Positions 43,219-51,987 are shown, counted from the first letter of the stretch. The stretch: 64,000 nt of DNA from Agaribacterium sp. ZY112 (GCF_041346925.1 NZ_CP166840.1:2537001-2601000), one strand, 5' to 3'. The notes: generated by a model not told the origin, from the letters alone. Numbers and translations are program-made.

Positions 43219-43470
43219 TTATGTCACTGGTAGTTCGGGTTTTGATGTCAGAATAGTCATTGATCGTTGCAGGTATTCAGCACTTTCCCGGCCTAGGCTT
43301 GTTAGATAACCACCATCAACGTGATCGGTTAGGCCTTTTTCATACAGGCGCTGGGCAGCAGCAATAACGGATGCGTCAGCAGTGCTGTGAATTTTTAAGC
43401 CGACTTGTGAGCTGCTTAAGTCAAATTGCAGCAATAGGTTGATTTCTTCGATCAGTTCTGTGGCAATCAT
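43219..43470 (-). CDS. TIGR02647-type small conserved protein
   Basis: An 83-residue soluble protein. It opens MIATELIEEINLLLQFDLSS, continues GLKIHSTADASVIAAAQRLY and KGLTDHVDGGYLTSLGRESA. This matches the small proteobacterial family TIGR02647, of unknown function, with a winged-helix-like C-terminal part (GGYLTSLGRE). I start it at ATG 43470, which has AAAGGG upstream; ATG 43515 would add 15 atypical residues. Monocistronic. Confidence 0.8.
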   Translation of the reverse strand: MIATELIEEINLLLQFDLSSSQVGLKIHSTADASVIAAAQRLYEKGLTDHVDGGYLTSLGRESAEYLQRSMTILTSKPELPVT

Positions 43471-44102
43471 TCGTGGACCCTTTATTGTTTTTTCTTGATG
43501 CCTTGATTCTGGCATGTCGGTAAAAGTGAGGTAAAGCGCTTGTTCAGCTAAGTGAATAATAGCCTGCCTAGATCAAATACTTATTTAGCTGCTAGCCCAG
43601 CTTAACTTCTTTTTAGTTTTGAGTGAAACAGGCTTAGGTCATTACTTATCACCTGTGTACTTGCAGCGCCTTTAAGGCTTGGCTTATAGGTTTTAGCAGG
43701 CCTTAGAACTCAGACCCTTAAACTACAGGCCTAGAACACTGTAAATAGGGCATGGTATGGGCTGTAGCCGCTTTGCTATCGCTCTTGGTTCTGGCTGCTT
43801 TTACCCTAGCTGCCTTCCCGTTTATGCGTCTACTTCTAGGCAAGCGCATGTGCCCTTGTCCCTGCCTATAGCTATGCCCCTATTACAAGCTGTGCTAGTG
43901 GCTCTATGTAGCCGAAATCATTGTCTTTATTGGTCTTTTTAAAGCTCCTGTCAGCCTTTTGGCACCTCTTTCATCTTGTTTTTGGCCCTTTGCATAAGCG
44001 GTCAAATGCTTGGCGTTTGTGGTCAAGTTGGTAAGTACGTTTTGACCGAAACTAAGTTCAAGCCAAGTAAGGACGAGGCTGTAAACCAACAAGGTGTTTC
44101 TT
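43471..44102. other. Long intergenic region with GGTCAA-type repeats
   Basis: This 630-base stretch has no supported gene. A 61-codon frame at 43757-43942 has a low-complexity, unnatural composition. Close to the next gene are CGGTCAAA (43999-44006), GGTCAAG (44021-44027) and the inverted copy TTTTGACCG (44040-44048), a 9-bp inverted repeat with a direct copy between its arms. This could be the operator of the antitoxin-like pair that follows. Confidence 0.4.
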
Positions 44103-44393
44103 ATGAATTCTTCAGTACTACATCCTACATTTTGCGTTAGCTGGTCAGAGTCAGATAAACGATATGTCGGCCTATGTATTGAGTTCCCGGAGCTGCAGTG
44201 GATGGATGAAATCCCAGAAGTTGCACTAGCAGGAATCCGGAGCTTGGTTTCGGATCACAAGCAAAATGCCTCACTTGCAAAACTGTACGAAATTCAACAT
44301 GTCTTCGACGACGAGTTTTTCGTATTTCAACCTGTAGATGGATTTACTCAACTTATGCGGAGTTTAAATGATGAACATTATTCGAAAGGTTAG
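44103..44393 (+). CDS. HicB-like antitoxin-type protein
   Basis: A 96-residue protein starting at ATG 44103 with AAGGTG six bases upstream. The segment CVSWSESDKRYVGLCIEFPE followed by VALAGIRSLVSDH has the HicB ferredoxin-like pattern (strand, D..YVG.CPEFP, helix with EAL..I..LV). Complete HicB antitoxins carry a C-terminal DNA-binding domain; here the tail is short and unlike one. The next gene supplies a BrnA-like DNA-binding domain and overlaps its end, so the pair may split the usual antitoxin functions. No HicA toxin with its GS.H motif lies nearby. Confidence 0.65.
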   Translation: MNSSVLHPTFCVSWSESDKRYVGLCIEFPELQWMDEIPEVALAGIRSLVSDHKQNASLAKLYEIQHVFDDEFFVFQPVDGFTQLMRSLNDEHYSKG

Positions 44394-44640
44394 AGGTAAG
44401 CAAAAGCGTGCACTTAAGAAGTCAATCACCATTCGCCTAGATGCCGATTTGGTCGAAGTGCTACGAGACTCAGGTAAAGGCTGGCAAACGCGTGTTAATG
44501 ACAGTTTAAGAAAGGTGTATCTTGCTAATAGCGATGATGTTGCGCCGGCCAATGACGAAGGAGCTATGCCTAGCGCTTCCACAAGCAGCTCTGAAGCTGA
44601 AGTAAAGCCAAGAGTTCCGTTCTCTGAATTGGTTTTATAA
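44368..44640 (+). CDS. BrnA-like ribbon-helix-helix antitoxin-type protein
   Basis: A 90-residue protein. The core KKSITIRLDADLVEVLRDSG then KGWQTRVNDSLRKVY is the BrnA antitoxin signature (ITIRLD.D....R..GKGWQTR.N..LR), a ribbon-helix-helix fold that binds DNA and neutralises BrnT. The tail is Ser/Ala/Glu-rich. It overlaps the HicB-like gene by 26 bases, with GGAG upstream, so the two are co-translated. No BrnT-type RNase gene is adjacent. It may be an orphan regulator or part of a rearranged toxin-antitoxin module. ATG 44371 is an equal start choice. Confidence 0.75.
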   Translation: MMNIIRKVRGKQKRALKKSITIRLDADLVEVLRDSGKGWQTRVNDSLRKVYLANSDDVAPANDEGAMPSASTSSSEAEVKPRVPFSELVL

Positions 44641-44674
44641 GTAATGATAGGCTTTTGTTGATTATGTAAGCTGT

Positions 44675-44729
44675 AAAAAGGGTAAGCAAAGGGCGCCGTG
44701 ATGTTAGCGCTCTTTGTTTACCCTTTTTT
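44675..44729. terminator. Long-stem terminator after the antitoxin-like pair
   Basis: A 22-base stem (44675-44696 with 44707-44728) with two wobble or mismatch positions. It begins AAAAAGGGTAAGCAAAG and ends in TTTGTTTACCCTTTTTT, around a 10-base loop. It is strong and bidirectional. Confidence 0.85.
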
Positions 44730-44870
44730 AGTTCTAGGGCAGGATATTAAACGGCGATTCCCCTGTATTGTCTTCTATTTAAGGCATGTCTAGATTCAAT
44801 GCCATTAACTCAGTTAGACTAGCTGCCAAATACATAGCTTGATCGGCTTATTAGCTGGAGGGTACTTATT

Positions 44871-45098
44871 ATGTTAGAAGGAACTAGGCTGCGTTTATTA
44901 TGTGGTTTTCTATGTGTGTGCTTTATTGTGAGCGGCTGTTCAAATCAGCAGCTGTATAGTGCTGGGCAGAGCAATGAGCGTTCTAAGTGTGTCGATGAGC
45001 CTTATTCGACCTACGATGAATGTATTGCCCGTACTGAAAAAAGCTATCAGGAATATAAACAAGAGCGCGATATGTTGTTAGAGGACGAAGAGTCTTAA
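44871..45098 (+). CDS. Small lipoprotein of unknown function
   Basis: A 75-residue protein. A basic start (MLEGTRLRLL) is followed by a hydrophobic stretch and the lipobox IVSGC at residues 19-23, so cysteine 23 should be acylated. The mature part is short, hydrophilic and helical with two cysteines (KCVDEPYSTYDECIAR) that may form a disulfide, ending in an acidic coiled-coil-like tail. Similar small lipoproteins are common in related bacteria, with no known role. ATG 44871 fits an otherwise free intergenic space. Confidence 0.7.
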   Translation: MLEGTRLRLLCGFLCVCFIVSGCSNQQLYSAGQSNERSKCVDEPYSTYDECIARTEKSYQEYKQERDMLLEDEES

Positions 45099-45318
45099 GC
45101 GCCGTTCTGTGTTCTACAAAAAGTATTAGCCCATTTATGTCGGCTTTATTTTTGTTTCAGTTCCTGTTCCCGTTTGTTGTTTAAGTACTGTTGTATTTTA
45201 CGCGCAACTGCTATGTTGCCGGTTTATTTCATCTTCTAATAGCTCTTTTTCTAGTGAATGTTTACCTGCGAAAAAGGCCTATACACAATGACAGTTAGCT
45301 TGCATCCAAGGAGGGCGC

Positions 45319-46260
45319 ATGTTTCGCCTTATTATTCTTTCTCTGTGTGTTCTTTTGGCGGCGTGTAAAAACGATGCGTCATCTGCTCTGGGTACTTTGG
45401 AGCGTGACCGCATATTATTAAAAGCCACCGCCTCTGAAATTATCATGCAACAGCCGATACAAGAAGGCAGCATGGTTAAAGAGGGCCAATTACTGCTTCA
45501 GCTTGATGATAGGCGTCAAAAAGCCATAGTGGCTAAGGCTCAGGCCGATTTACAACAAGCCGATGCCAAGTGGGATGAGTTGCGCAACGGTGCCCGTGTT
45601 GAAGACATTAACGCTGCCCGAGCCGATGTTAGCAACGCCCAAGCGGCGCTGACGGTGGCTGAAAAAACCTATAAGCGCGCCCATGAGTTGCGGGCAAAGA
45701 AACTGAATACCCAAGCCGAATTAGACCAAGCCATCGCTCAGCGTGACTCAAGTGCTTCGCTATTAAAAAGCGCCGAGCAGCATTTATTGGTGCTCACAAA
45801 TGGCACTCGTAAAGAAGAGCTTGATCAGGCCGAAGCAGCGGTGAGTGCGGCTAAAGCCATGCTCGAATTAGAGCAAATTAAACTCGATGAGCTCAGCATT
45901 GTTGCCAGCCGCGATGGCCGCTTAGATAGCCTACCTTGGCATCGAGGCGAGCGGGTACTCAGTGGTTCAACGGTGGCCGTTATCTTGGCCGATGATTCAC
46001 CTTATGGCCGTGTTTATGTGCCTGAGCCGTGGCGCTCACAACTCAAAGTGGGTGATATTCGTAACATGCACGTCGATGGTATTGAACAGCCTATCCAAGT
46101 GCGCTTACGCTGGGTTTCTTCTGAGCCTTCTTTTACGCCGTATTACGCATTAAATGAAAGCGATAGAGCGCGTTTGGTGTATATCGCCAAGTTTGATTTG
46201 CTCGAATATAAAGACCTTGCCAGCGGGCTCCCTGTTGAAATTGATATGCCAGCGCCTTAG
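45319..46260 (+). CDS. HlyD-family periplasmic adaptor lipoprotein (YbhG type)
   Basis: A 313-residue adaptor with a lipobox (LLAAC, cysteine near residue 16). The lipoyl halves are ASEIIMQQPIQEGSMVKEGQ and ELSIVASRDGRLDSLPWHRG. The hairpin between them is a long alanine/glutamine-rich coiled coil (about 70-185) with two NGARVED/NGTRKEE-type repeats, as in YbhG/YhiI proteins. It links an inner-membrane ABC exporter to an outer-membrane channel. Downstream are an ATPase gene (22-base gap) and a permease, making a YbhGFR-like drug or sodium exporter. The outer-membrane partner and a second permease are absent. Confidence 0.9.
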   Translation: MFRLIILSLCVLLAACKNDASSALGTLERDRILLKATASEIIMQQPIQEGSMVKEGQLLLQLDDRRQKAIVAKAQADLQQADAKWDELRNGARVEDINAARADVSNAQAALTVAEKTYKRAHELRAKKLNTQAELDQAIAQRDSSASLLKSAEQHLLVLTNGTRKEELDQAEAAVSAAKAMLELEQIKLDELSIVASRDGRLDSLPWHRGERVLSGSTVAVILADDSPYGRVYVPEPWRSQLKVGDIRNMHVDGIEQPIQVRLRWVSSEPSFTPYYALNESDRARLVYIAKFDLLEYKDLASGLPVEIDMPAP

Positions 46261-46282
46261 GCCATTAGCAAAAGGTGCTGTT

Positions 46283-47257
46283 ATGCCAAGTAATAAAACA
46301 AGCGATAAGCCAAGTGATAAAACAAACAGCAAGGTGGCGGATGAACATTTGGCCATCTTGGCCTCGGGCCTAGGTAAACGTTTTGCTGACTTTAACGCTG
46401 TTGATGGTTTAAACCTTGCTATACCCAAAGGCAGTATTTTTGGCTTTCTTGGCCCCAATGGTTGCGGTAAAACCACGACTATTCGCATGCTTTGTGGCTT
46501 GTTAAGCCCCAGTTGCGGTCAGGTTAATGTACTGGGCATGAGCTTGCCCAAAGAAGCCGAAGCCTTGCGTATGCGTATAGGCTATATGACACAAAAGTTT
46601 TCTTTATACGATGAATTAAGCGTTGAAGAGAATTTGACGTTTGTGGGTGATATTTACGGCCTTGGCAAAAAGAGTTTAGCGGCACGAATAAGCGAGCTCT
46701 TAGAGCAATTTTCCCTTGGTGATTTAGCCTCAAGGCGTGCTGGTAATATGAGTGGCGGCCAAAAACAGCGTCTCGCTTTAGCGGCTGCAACCGTACATAA
46801 GCCTGAAGTCTTATTTTTAGATGAACCTACGGCATCGGTTGACCCTGAAAACCGCCGCGCATTTTGGGAAAAACTGTTTGAGATTGCCGATAGTGGCACC
46901 ACCATCTTGGTGGCAACCCACTATATGGATGAGGCCGAGCGCTGCCATCGCCTTGCCGTATTAGAAGCGGGGCAATTACGTATAGAGGGCTCACCTGCGC
47001 GTTTAGTCGAGCAGTTAGAGGGAAGAGTGCTTGAGGTTCGTGCCGAGCGTCTAGCCGATCTCAAGCAACAGTTACGTAAACTTAGTTCGGTAAAAAGCGT
47101 CAGCCAAGCCGGTGCAGCTTTGCGGGTGTTGTTGGAACCCGGTCAAGCCGATTCCGTATTGGCAAGCTTGCATGCCCACGGTGATATCGATGCCCAGCTA
47201 GCGCGGCCAAGTCTTGAGGATGTGTTTGTTTCGGTCACTAAAGGAGAGCGACAATGA
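46283..47257 (+). CDS. ABC exporter ATPase (YbhF/drug efflux type)
   Basis: A 324-residue ATPase from ATG 46283 (AAAGGTG upstream); an in-frame start at 46154 lies inside the preceding gene and is unlikely. Walker A is GPNGCGKTTT, the signature is NMSGGQKQRLALA, Walker B is VLFLDEPTASVDPENR and the switch histidine is in LVATHYMDEAERC. It has one nucleotide-binding domain plus a C-terminal DrrA-like extension (EGRVLEVRAERL). E. coli YbhF has two fused domains, so this version must dimerise. It drives export together with the downstream permease. Confidence 0.92.
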   Translation: MPSNKTSDKPSDKTNSKVADEHLAILASGLGKRFADFNAVDGLNLAIPKGSIFGFLGPNGCGKTTTIRMLCGLLSPSCGQVNVLGMSLPKEAEALRMRIGYMTQKFSLYDELSVEENLTFVGDIYGLGKKSLAARISELLEQFSLGDLASRRAGNMSGGQKQRLALAAATVHKPEVLFLDEPTASVDPENRRAFWEKLFEIADSGTTILVATHYMDEAERCHRLAVLEAGQLRIEGSPARLVEQLEGRVLEVRAERLADLKQQLRKLSSVKSVSQAGAALRVLLEPGQADSVLASLHAHGDIDAQLARPSLEDVFVSVTKGERQ

Positions 47258-48363
47258 TCTTAAGCTTGCAGCGTATTGTCGCCATTGTTAAAAAGGAAAT
47301 GGCGCAGCTAAGCCGCGATAAAATGACCTTTGGCATGGTGGTGATGATTCCTTTTATTCAACTCCTGCTATTTGGTTATGCCATTAATACCGATGTGCGC
47401 AATATTCCTGTGGGGGTGGTGAATTTAAGCAATAGCAAAGCCGCACAGATTATCGAACAAGCCGTGGTGGCTACACAGGTCGTGCAAGTCACCCATTATT
47501 ATGAAACCCCAAAAGAAGCCCAAAATGCCATTGTTAACGGCGAGGTAAGGGCGGCTTTGGTATTTCCTCGTGATTTAAGTCAGCGCATTGTTGAAAACGA
47601 AGTACTGGCTCAATGGATGGTGGATGGTTCAGATACGGTATTAGGTTCGGCAATCTTAGCTTTGCGCTCTATGCCTATGCAGCAATTGTTTTACGATCCG
47701 GCTTTAGAGCAAGGCAAACAAACACCGACCTTCGAGGTGGCGTTATTTTTTAACCCTACACGTCGTTCGGCCGTTAATATTGTTCCGGGCTTAATTGCGG
47801 TTATTTTAACCATGACCATGGTTATGTTTACCGCCACTGCTATTGTGCGTGAACGCGAGCGGGGTAATTTAGAGCTGCTGATTGTCACACCGATTAAACC
47901 CATAGAGCTGATGCTCGGAAAAATAATCCCCTTTATTTTTATCGGTTTATTTCAGGCAACACTGATTTTGTTCTTAGGGCATGTATTAATGGATGTGCCT
48001 ATTGCAGGCTCTTTGTTTCATATTTATGCGGCGACCTTGCTCTTTATTGCCGCAAGTTTGGTTCTGGGCTTAATTATTTCAACCATCGCCAAAACCCAGC
48101 TACAAGCAATGCAAATGACGGTGTTTATCTTATTGCCCTCGATACTCTTAAGCGGTTTTATGTTTCCGTTTGAAGCCATGCCTAAGGCTGCGCAATATAT
48201 TGCAGAAGTGCTTCCGGCTACCCATTTTATGCGTATGATCCGAGCAACGGTATTACGTGGGGCAGAAGTGCAGTCACTTGTACATGACGCACTCGCACTG
48301 ATGTTTATCTTTACGCTTGGTTTGATTGTCGCAGCGAAGCGCTTTTCTAAAAGCTTGGATTGA
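47254..48363 (+). CDS. ABC-2 type permease (YbhR/YbhS type)
   Basis: A 369-residue permease whose ATG overlaps the ATPase stop (ATGA). It has one N-terminal helix (MVVMIPFIQLLLFGYAI), a large periplasmic loop (about 45-170; VRNIPVGVVNLSNSKAAQII), then five helices. The loop TAIVRERERGNLELLIVTPI is the coupling segment of ABC-2 drug exporters, and LPSILLSGFMFPFEAMP is typical of the family. It should work as a homodimer because no second permease is encoded. Substrates in this family range from cationic drugs to sodium and lipids; none can be assigned. Confidence 0.92.
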   Translation: MILSLQRIVAIVKKEMAQLSRDKMTFGMVVMIPFIQLLLFGYAINTDVRNIPVGVVNLSNSKAAQIIEQAVVATQVVQVTHYYETPKEAQNAIVNGEVRAALVFPRDLSQRIVENEVLAQWMVDGSDTVLGSAILALRSMPMQQLFYDPALEQGKQTPTFEVALFFNPTRRSAVNIVPGLIAVILTMTMVMFTATAIVRERERGNLELLIVTPIKPIELMLGKIIPFIFIGLFQATLILFLGHVLMDVPIAGSLFHIYAATLLFIAASLVLGLIISTIAKTQLQAMQMTVFILLPSILLSGFMFPFEAMPKAAQYIAEVLPATHFMRMIRATVLRGAEVQSLVHDALALMFIFTLGLIVAAKRFSKSLD

Positions 48364-48803
48364 TGGTTTTTTGAGAGCAAGGGTCTTAGCCTTGCCTTTA
48401 AAGCTGCTCTGTTTGGCTTGTTTATTCCTATGGCGCTATCTATTCCATCGTATTGACTGTTAACCATCGTTAATTCAAGGTGTTTTTAAATCTTATCTTT
48501 GAATGGAAATAGGTGATGGTTTAGGCCTGGAACAGAATGGGGCTGGCCCATGGAGCATCCATTCTCAATGGCCTGTATGGAGTGGTTAGCTAGCCAGTTT
48601 AAGACTGTGTTGTGGCATTTTAAAGCTAGCCCTTGGTGTTCTGCACATGATTTGTGCATTGTTTTGTTTGGCTAATCGCTCTTTTGTTTAAGTGGGCCGC
48701 GTATTCGCTTTATTTGGGGGCTGTACTTGCTGCCTATAAGCTTGGTTTGGTTTTTGCTGATCTGAATCTGTGTATCAATAAATTCAAATTAGTGAGATCG
48801 ATT
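48364..48803. other. Intergenic region between ABC permease and globin genes
   Basis: A small hairpin GCAAGG-GTCTTAG-CCTTGC (48377-48395) just after the permease stop may be a weak terminator. The rest carries the globin promoter. A reading frame upstream of the globin start (from 48654) is in frame with it but looks like leader sequence, not protein. I see no NsrR- or FNR-type site. Confidence 0.4.
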
Positions 48804-49223
48804 ATGAGTCCAGAGCAAATTGCGCTTGTGCAAAGCAACTTTTCTAGTGTGGAGCCTATAGCTGATCAGGCGGCGCAAATTTTCTACACGCGTTTGTTTG
48901 AAATTGCCCCTGAAGTAAAACCCATGTTTAAAGCAGATATCGCTGAGCAGGGTAAAAAATTGATGAGCATACTGGGCGTGGCAGTAAAGGGCTTAAATGA
49001 TATAGATAGCTTACTCCCCGCTTTGCAAAACCTTGGCAGAGGGCATGCCAGTTACGGTGTTAAAGAAGAGCATTTTCAGCCTGTAGCGGAGGCTCTATTG
49101 TGGACTTTGGAGCAGGGGCTTGGTGATGCATGGAGTGAAGAAGCAAAGGACGCTTGGACGGCAGCGTATATAAGCTTAACGATACCTATGTTAGAGGCAA
49201 TGAAAGAGCTAGAGCCCGCTTAG
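48804..49223 (+). CDS. Single-domain haemoglobin (Vitreoscilla type)
   Basis: A 139-residue globin from ATG 48804. The helix pattern IFYTRLFEIAPEVKPMF has the B10 tyrosine (Y28) and CD1 phenylalanine (F42). GRGHASYGVKEEHF has the proximal histidine (H81) and the tyrosine/glycine pattern of flavohaemoglobin-type globins, and LLWTLEQGLGDAWSEEAKDA matches the later helices. Bacterial single-domain globins bind oxygen and help detoxify nitric oxide or support low-oxygen respiration. It sits before the anaerobic ubiquinone genes, which fits adaptation to low oxygen. Confidence 0.9.
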   Translation: MSPEQIALVQSNFSSVEPIADQAAQIFYTRLFEIAPEVKPMFKADIAEQGKKLMSILGVAVKGLNDIDSLLPALQNLGRGHASYGVKEEHFQPVAEALLWTLEQGLGDAWSEEAKDAWTAAYISLTIPMLEAMKELEPA

Positions 49224-49295
49224 TTTGGCTCTACAAAAGTCCGGCCTAATTTTTGTTTTAAGTTAGGCCAGCGATATGACAAAGAGTCTACGCTC

Positions 49296-49327
49296 TCATG
49301 GGGCAAACAGCAGCCCCCATGATTTTT
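49296..49327 (+). terminator. Intrinsic terminator after the globin gene
   Basis: Perfect stem TCATGGGG / CCCCATGA around an 11-base loop, followed by TTTTT. It overlaps the end of the convergent ubiV gene by two bases. A weaker hairpin GGCCTAA / TTAGGCC lies at 49243-49269. Confidence 0.75.
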
Positions 49328-50216
49328 ACATCAACACTTCAAGCTGATCTTCAACTCGTTTCATGCCTTCGCTGCCATACCAATAACCGTTGCAGTGATC
49401 GCGAATAATGCTTTTAGTGCTATTGCCGTCTATTGCTTGGCGATAACTGTGAAGTACGGCTTCCATATCAAAACGGCTTGGACTTAGGCGAATGGCATCG
49501 ACACCGAGGCTTTTCATCTCTTCAACTTCTGAGACTAAGTCCATCACGGTACCTGATAGGGTTTGAATGCCATTAATAGTAAAAAGCCTCTGGCCTTCTT
49601 GGCTGTCAACTGCAATACCCTCGGGGTAATTCAGGCATATTTTTTCACAGCGGTCTTTAGGCTTATCTAAAGCGCGGGCTGTAAAGCAGCGTGCCGATAG
49701 GGCCAGAGGCAAATAACCGTGGGCAAATACTTCTGTTTTTATATCTAATTTTTCTTCTTGAATGACGTTTAAGAAAGGTATCAGTTCTTTTTTACCTAGC
49801 TCCACAGGTAAGGTCCAGCGCTGTAAGCCGTCTTCTCTTAATATCTTTAAGCACTCAATATTATAAATATTAAGAAAGTGGCCGCCAGAGAAGCTGAGGC
49901 CCGCTTGGTGGAAAATCTCGGCTGCGCCAAGGTCATTGGCTTCTACTTCAAAACCTGCATCACAAAGTTTTTTAATGCTGTTAAATTCGGATTCAGACTC
50001 AATTAAAGCTAAGGAGCTCAGTACAACTTCCTTGCCCGCAGCTTGGAGCTCTTGAGCTATTTCTAACCAGTCTTGGCTGCTAAGTTCACGCCGTTTAGAA
50101 CAAACCGTTTCACCGACAATTATTCGTTCAACCGGCCACAAGGCGGCCTGTTTGTAAAACTCGATGACTTGGGCTTTAGGCCAATAAAAAGGAATAGGGG
50201 CTAGGGTTAGTTTCAT
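49326..50216 (-). CDS. ubiV: O2-independent ubiquinone hydroxylation protein UbiV
   Basis: A 296-residue protein of the peptidase U32 family. The start ATG 50216 (MKLTLAPIPFYWP) overlaps the ubiU stop as ATGA and matches the UbiV N-terminus; a TTG two codons upstream is less likely. Iron-sulfur cysteines are visible in GETVCSKRR and in the cluster LSARCFTARALDKPKDRCEK with a following C. With UbiU it forms a 4Fe-4S heterodimer that hydroxylates ubiquinone precursors without oxygen. It is co-transcribed with ubiU under the divergent promoter carrying an FNR-type box. Confidence 0.94.
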   Translation of the reverse strand: MKLTLAPIPFYWPKAQVIEFYKQAALWPVERIIVGETVCSKRRELSSQDWLEIAQELQAAGKEVVLSSLALIESESEFNSIKKLCDAGFEVEANDLGAAEIFHQAGLSFSGGHFLNIYNIECLKILREDGLQRWTLPVELGKKELIPFLNVIQEEKLDIKTEVFAHGYLPLALSARCFTARALDKPKDRCEKICLNYPEGIAVDSQEGQRLFTINGIQTLSGTVMDLVSEVEEMKSLGVDAIRLSPSRFDMEAVLHSYRQAIDGNSTKSIIRDHCNGYWYGSEGMKRVEDQLEVLM

Positions 50217-51208
50217 TGCCAAGCTCTCTCGTAAGCGCCAATAGTGGTTTGAGCGCCTTCAGAAAGAGCGCTTAGTTCTTTGGACCAATGTTCATCAACC
50301 GTAAATGCATCGGGCTGATTTTTATAGCGGTCTAAGGCTTCGCGCCAAACCGACACTACTTTGGCAACATAAGCAGGGCTGCGTTGGCGACCTTCTATTT
50401 TTAAGGCTTTCACACCGGCTTCATGTAAGCGTGGAATAAGGTCTAAGGTGTTTAAACTGGTTGGCTCTTCAAGGGCGTGGAAGCGTTTGTCATCTGCATC
50501 AAAGCGGCCTTTACACAGGGTTGGGTAACCGGCTTTTTCTTCGGGGCTATAAGAATCGATAAGCACATTGTTTAAACGAGACTCAAGCTGGCTGCCGTTT
50601 TTTTCCCACTGAACATATTTAGCTGGAGAACAGGCACCGGCTGTATTGGGCGATTCACCACACATATATGAACTTAAATAACAGCGGCCCTCGGCCATGA
50701 CGCACAAACTACCAAAGGCGAATACTTCTAAATCGACTGGGCTTGTACGGCACAGCGCTTTTACTTGGCGCAACGATAGCACTCGTGGTAACACAGCACG
50801 TTTTATATCAAAGTGTCGTTTGTAAAACTGTAGGGCGCCGGCATTGGTAGCCGAGGCCTGAACACTTAGGTGGAGATTTTGCTCTGGGTGACGTTCACTG
50901 CAGTATTTAAGTACGGCGGGGTCGGCCGCAATAATGGCATCAGCCCCTAGGGCAACCGCCTGATCAACACTGTATTGCCACTGGCCAAAGTTGCTAAAGT
51001 TGGCGTAGGTATTAATAGCCACATACAGCTTTACCCCGCGATCACGAGCCACACTTAAGGCTTTGGCTGCAGCTCGGTCATTAAAGTTCAGGCCTTCAAA
51101 ATGGCGGGCATTGGTTTCGTCTTTAAAGCCGATATACACCGCATCGGCACCGTTTTCAGCAGCAGCTTTAAAGGCATTGAGGCTGCCAGCTGGGCAGACA
51201 AGCTCCAT
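50213..51208 (-). CDS. ubiU: O2-independent ubiquinone hydroxylation protein UbiU
   Basis: A 331-residue peptidase-U32-family protein, the same length as E. coli UbiU, starting at ATG 51208 (MELVCPAGSLNAFKAAAENG). An upstream in-frame ATG (51289) would add 27 non-homologous residues. Cysteines in AEGRCYLSSYMCGESPNTAG, the following ACSP, and TLCKGRFDAD ligate a 4Fe-4S cluster. It pairs with UbiV for anaerobic hydroxylation steps of ubiquinone synthesis. Divergent ubiT lies on the other side of a 135-base regulatory gap. Confidence 0.95.
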   Translation of the reverse strand: MELVCPAGSLNAFKAAAENGADAVYIGFKDETNARHFEGLNFNDRAAAKALSVARDRGVKLYVAINTYANFSNFGQWQYSVDQAVALGADAIIAADPAVLKYCSERHPEQNLHLSVQASATNAGALQFYKRHFDIKRAVLPRVLSLRQVKALCRTSPVDLEVFAFGSLCVMAEGRCYLSSYMCGESPNTAGACSPAKYVQWEKNGSQLESRLNNVLIDSYSPEEKAGYPTLCKGRFDADDKRFHALEEPTSLNTLDLIPRLHEAGVKALKIEGRQRSPAYVAKVVSVWREALDRYKNQPDAFTVDEHWSKELSALSEGAQTTIGAYERAWQ

Positions 51209-51266
51209 AGGGCTTCCCATTTGTGTTAAGAATCGCAGCAGTCTAATCGGCTGGCGCCGACGCTTG

Positions 51267-51280
51267 TTGACGCTTATCAA
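51267..51280. promoter_or_regulatory. FNR/Anr-type box in the ubiU-ubiT divergent promoter
   Basis: TTGACGCTTATCAA matches the FNR/Anr consensus TTGAT-N4-ATCAA at nine of ten defined bases. It lies 59 bases from the ubiU start and 64 bases from the ubiT start, so one bound dimer could activate both genes when oxygen is low. This fits the role of ubiTUV. Confidence 0.75.
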
Positions 51281-51343
51281 GCTAAGCAAGCCTGCTCTCG
51301 TTAGACTGAGTATTTAAAGCAAGTAGTCAGAGGGGGATAAAAG

Positions 51344-51937
51344 GTGAGTGCAGCGCAAACAATCAACAGCGACGAAGCTAAGATGGGCAATGGTCTAGCT
51401 ACAAAGCCAAGTGAAGGCGTTAAAAAGGCCCCAGTCAATACCATTGCCGATAAACTCATGCGCTTTGCTAAAAAGATAAAGCCTTTACAGCGCGCCAGTA
51501 AACCTGCCTTAAGTGTATTGCATGCGGCCCCGTTTCCTGTGCAAAAAAAACTGATCGAAAGCCTGCTTAACGATGCCTTAATCACGCTGATTGATGATGG
51601 TGAGCTCGACTTCTTGCAAGAGAAGAGCTGCGCTATTCGCCTAGAACACAGTAACTTAAGTTGGGTGCTGAGCTTTGATGGAGCGCGTCTATGTGTCTTG
51701 AATCAAGCTGACTCGGATGTCTGTATCAGCGCCACCAGTGTCGGTTTCTTAAAACTGATGAGCCAAAGTGTAGACCCAGACACCTTGTTCTTTGAACGTG
51801 AGCTGTTGATAGAGGGGGATACCGCTTTAGGTTTAAATATCAAAAACCTACTGGATGCCCTCGACTACGACGAACTGCCCAAGCGCTGGGCCAAGGCTTT
51901 AAGCTCTTTGCGTTATGTATTGAAGCAGGAGCTGTAG
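51344..51937 (+). CDS. ubiT: Anaerobic ubiquinone accessory lipid carrier UbiT
   Basis: A 197-residue SCP2-domain protein. A charged N-terminal extension of about 50 residues precedes the SCP2 fold (VLHAAPFPVQKKLIESLLND, GELDFLQEKSCAIRLE, WVLSFDGARLCVLN), and DTLFFERELLIEGDTALGLN is typical of UbiT. It binds ubiquinone intermediates and is needed with UbiU/UbiV for oxygen-independent synthesis. The start is GTG 51344 with GGGGGA upstream. Its divergent placement from ubiUV around an FNR-type box is the usual arrangement. Confidence 0.92.
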   Translation: MSAAQTINSDEAKMGNGLATKPSEGVKKAPVNTIADKLMRFAKKIKPLQRASKPALSVLHAAPFPVQKKLIESLLNDALITLIDDGELDFLQEKSCAIRLEHSNLSWVLSFDGARLCVLNQADSDVCISATSVGFLKLMSQSVDPDTLFFERELLIEGDTALGLNIKNLLDALDYDELPKRWAKALSSLRYVLKQEL

Positions 51938-51987
51938 TGGCTGGGGCGAGCTATTAACGTGGCTGGGTTTTATTATAAAGGTGGCTG

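Noticed and set aside
43757..43942. 61-codon frame in the long gap before the HicB-like gene
   Set aside because: Composition is not protein-like and no ribosome site or homology is seen; treated as intergenic.
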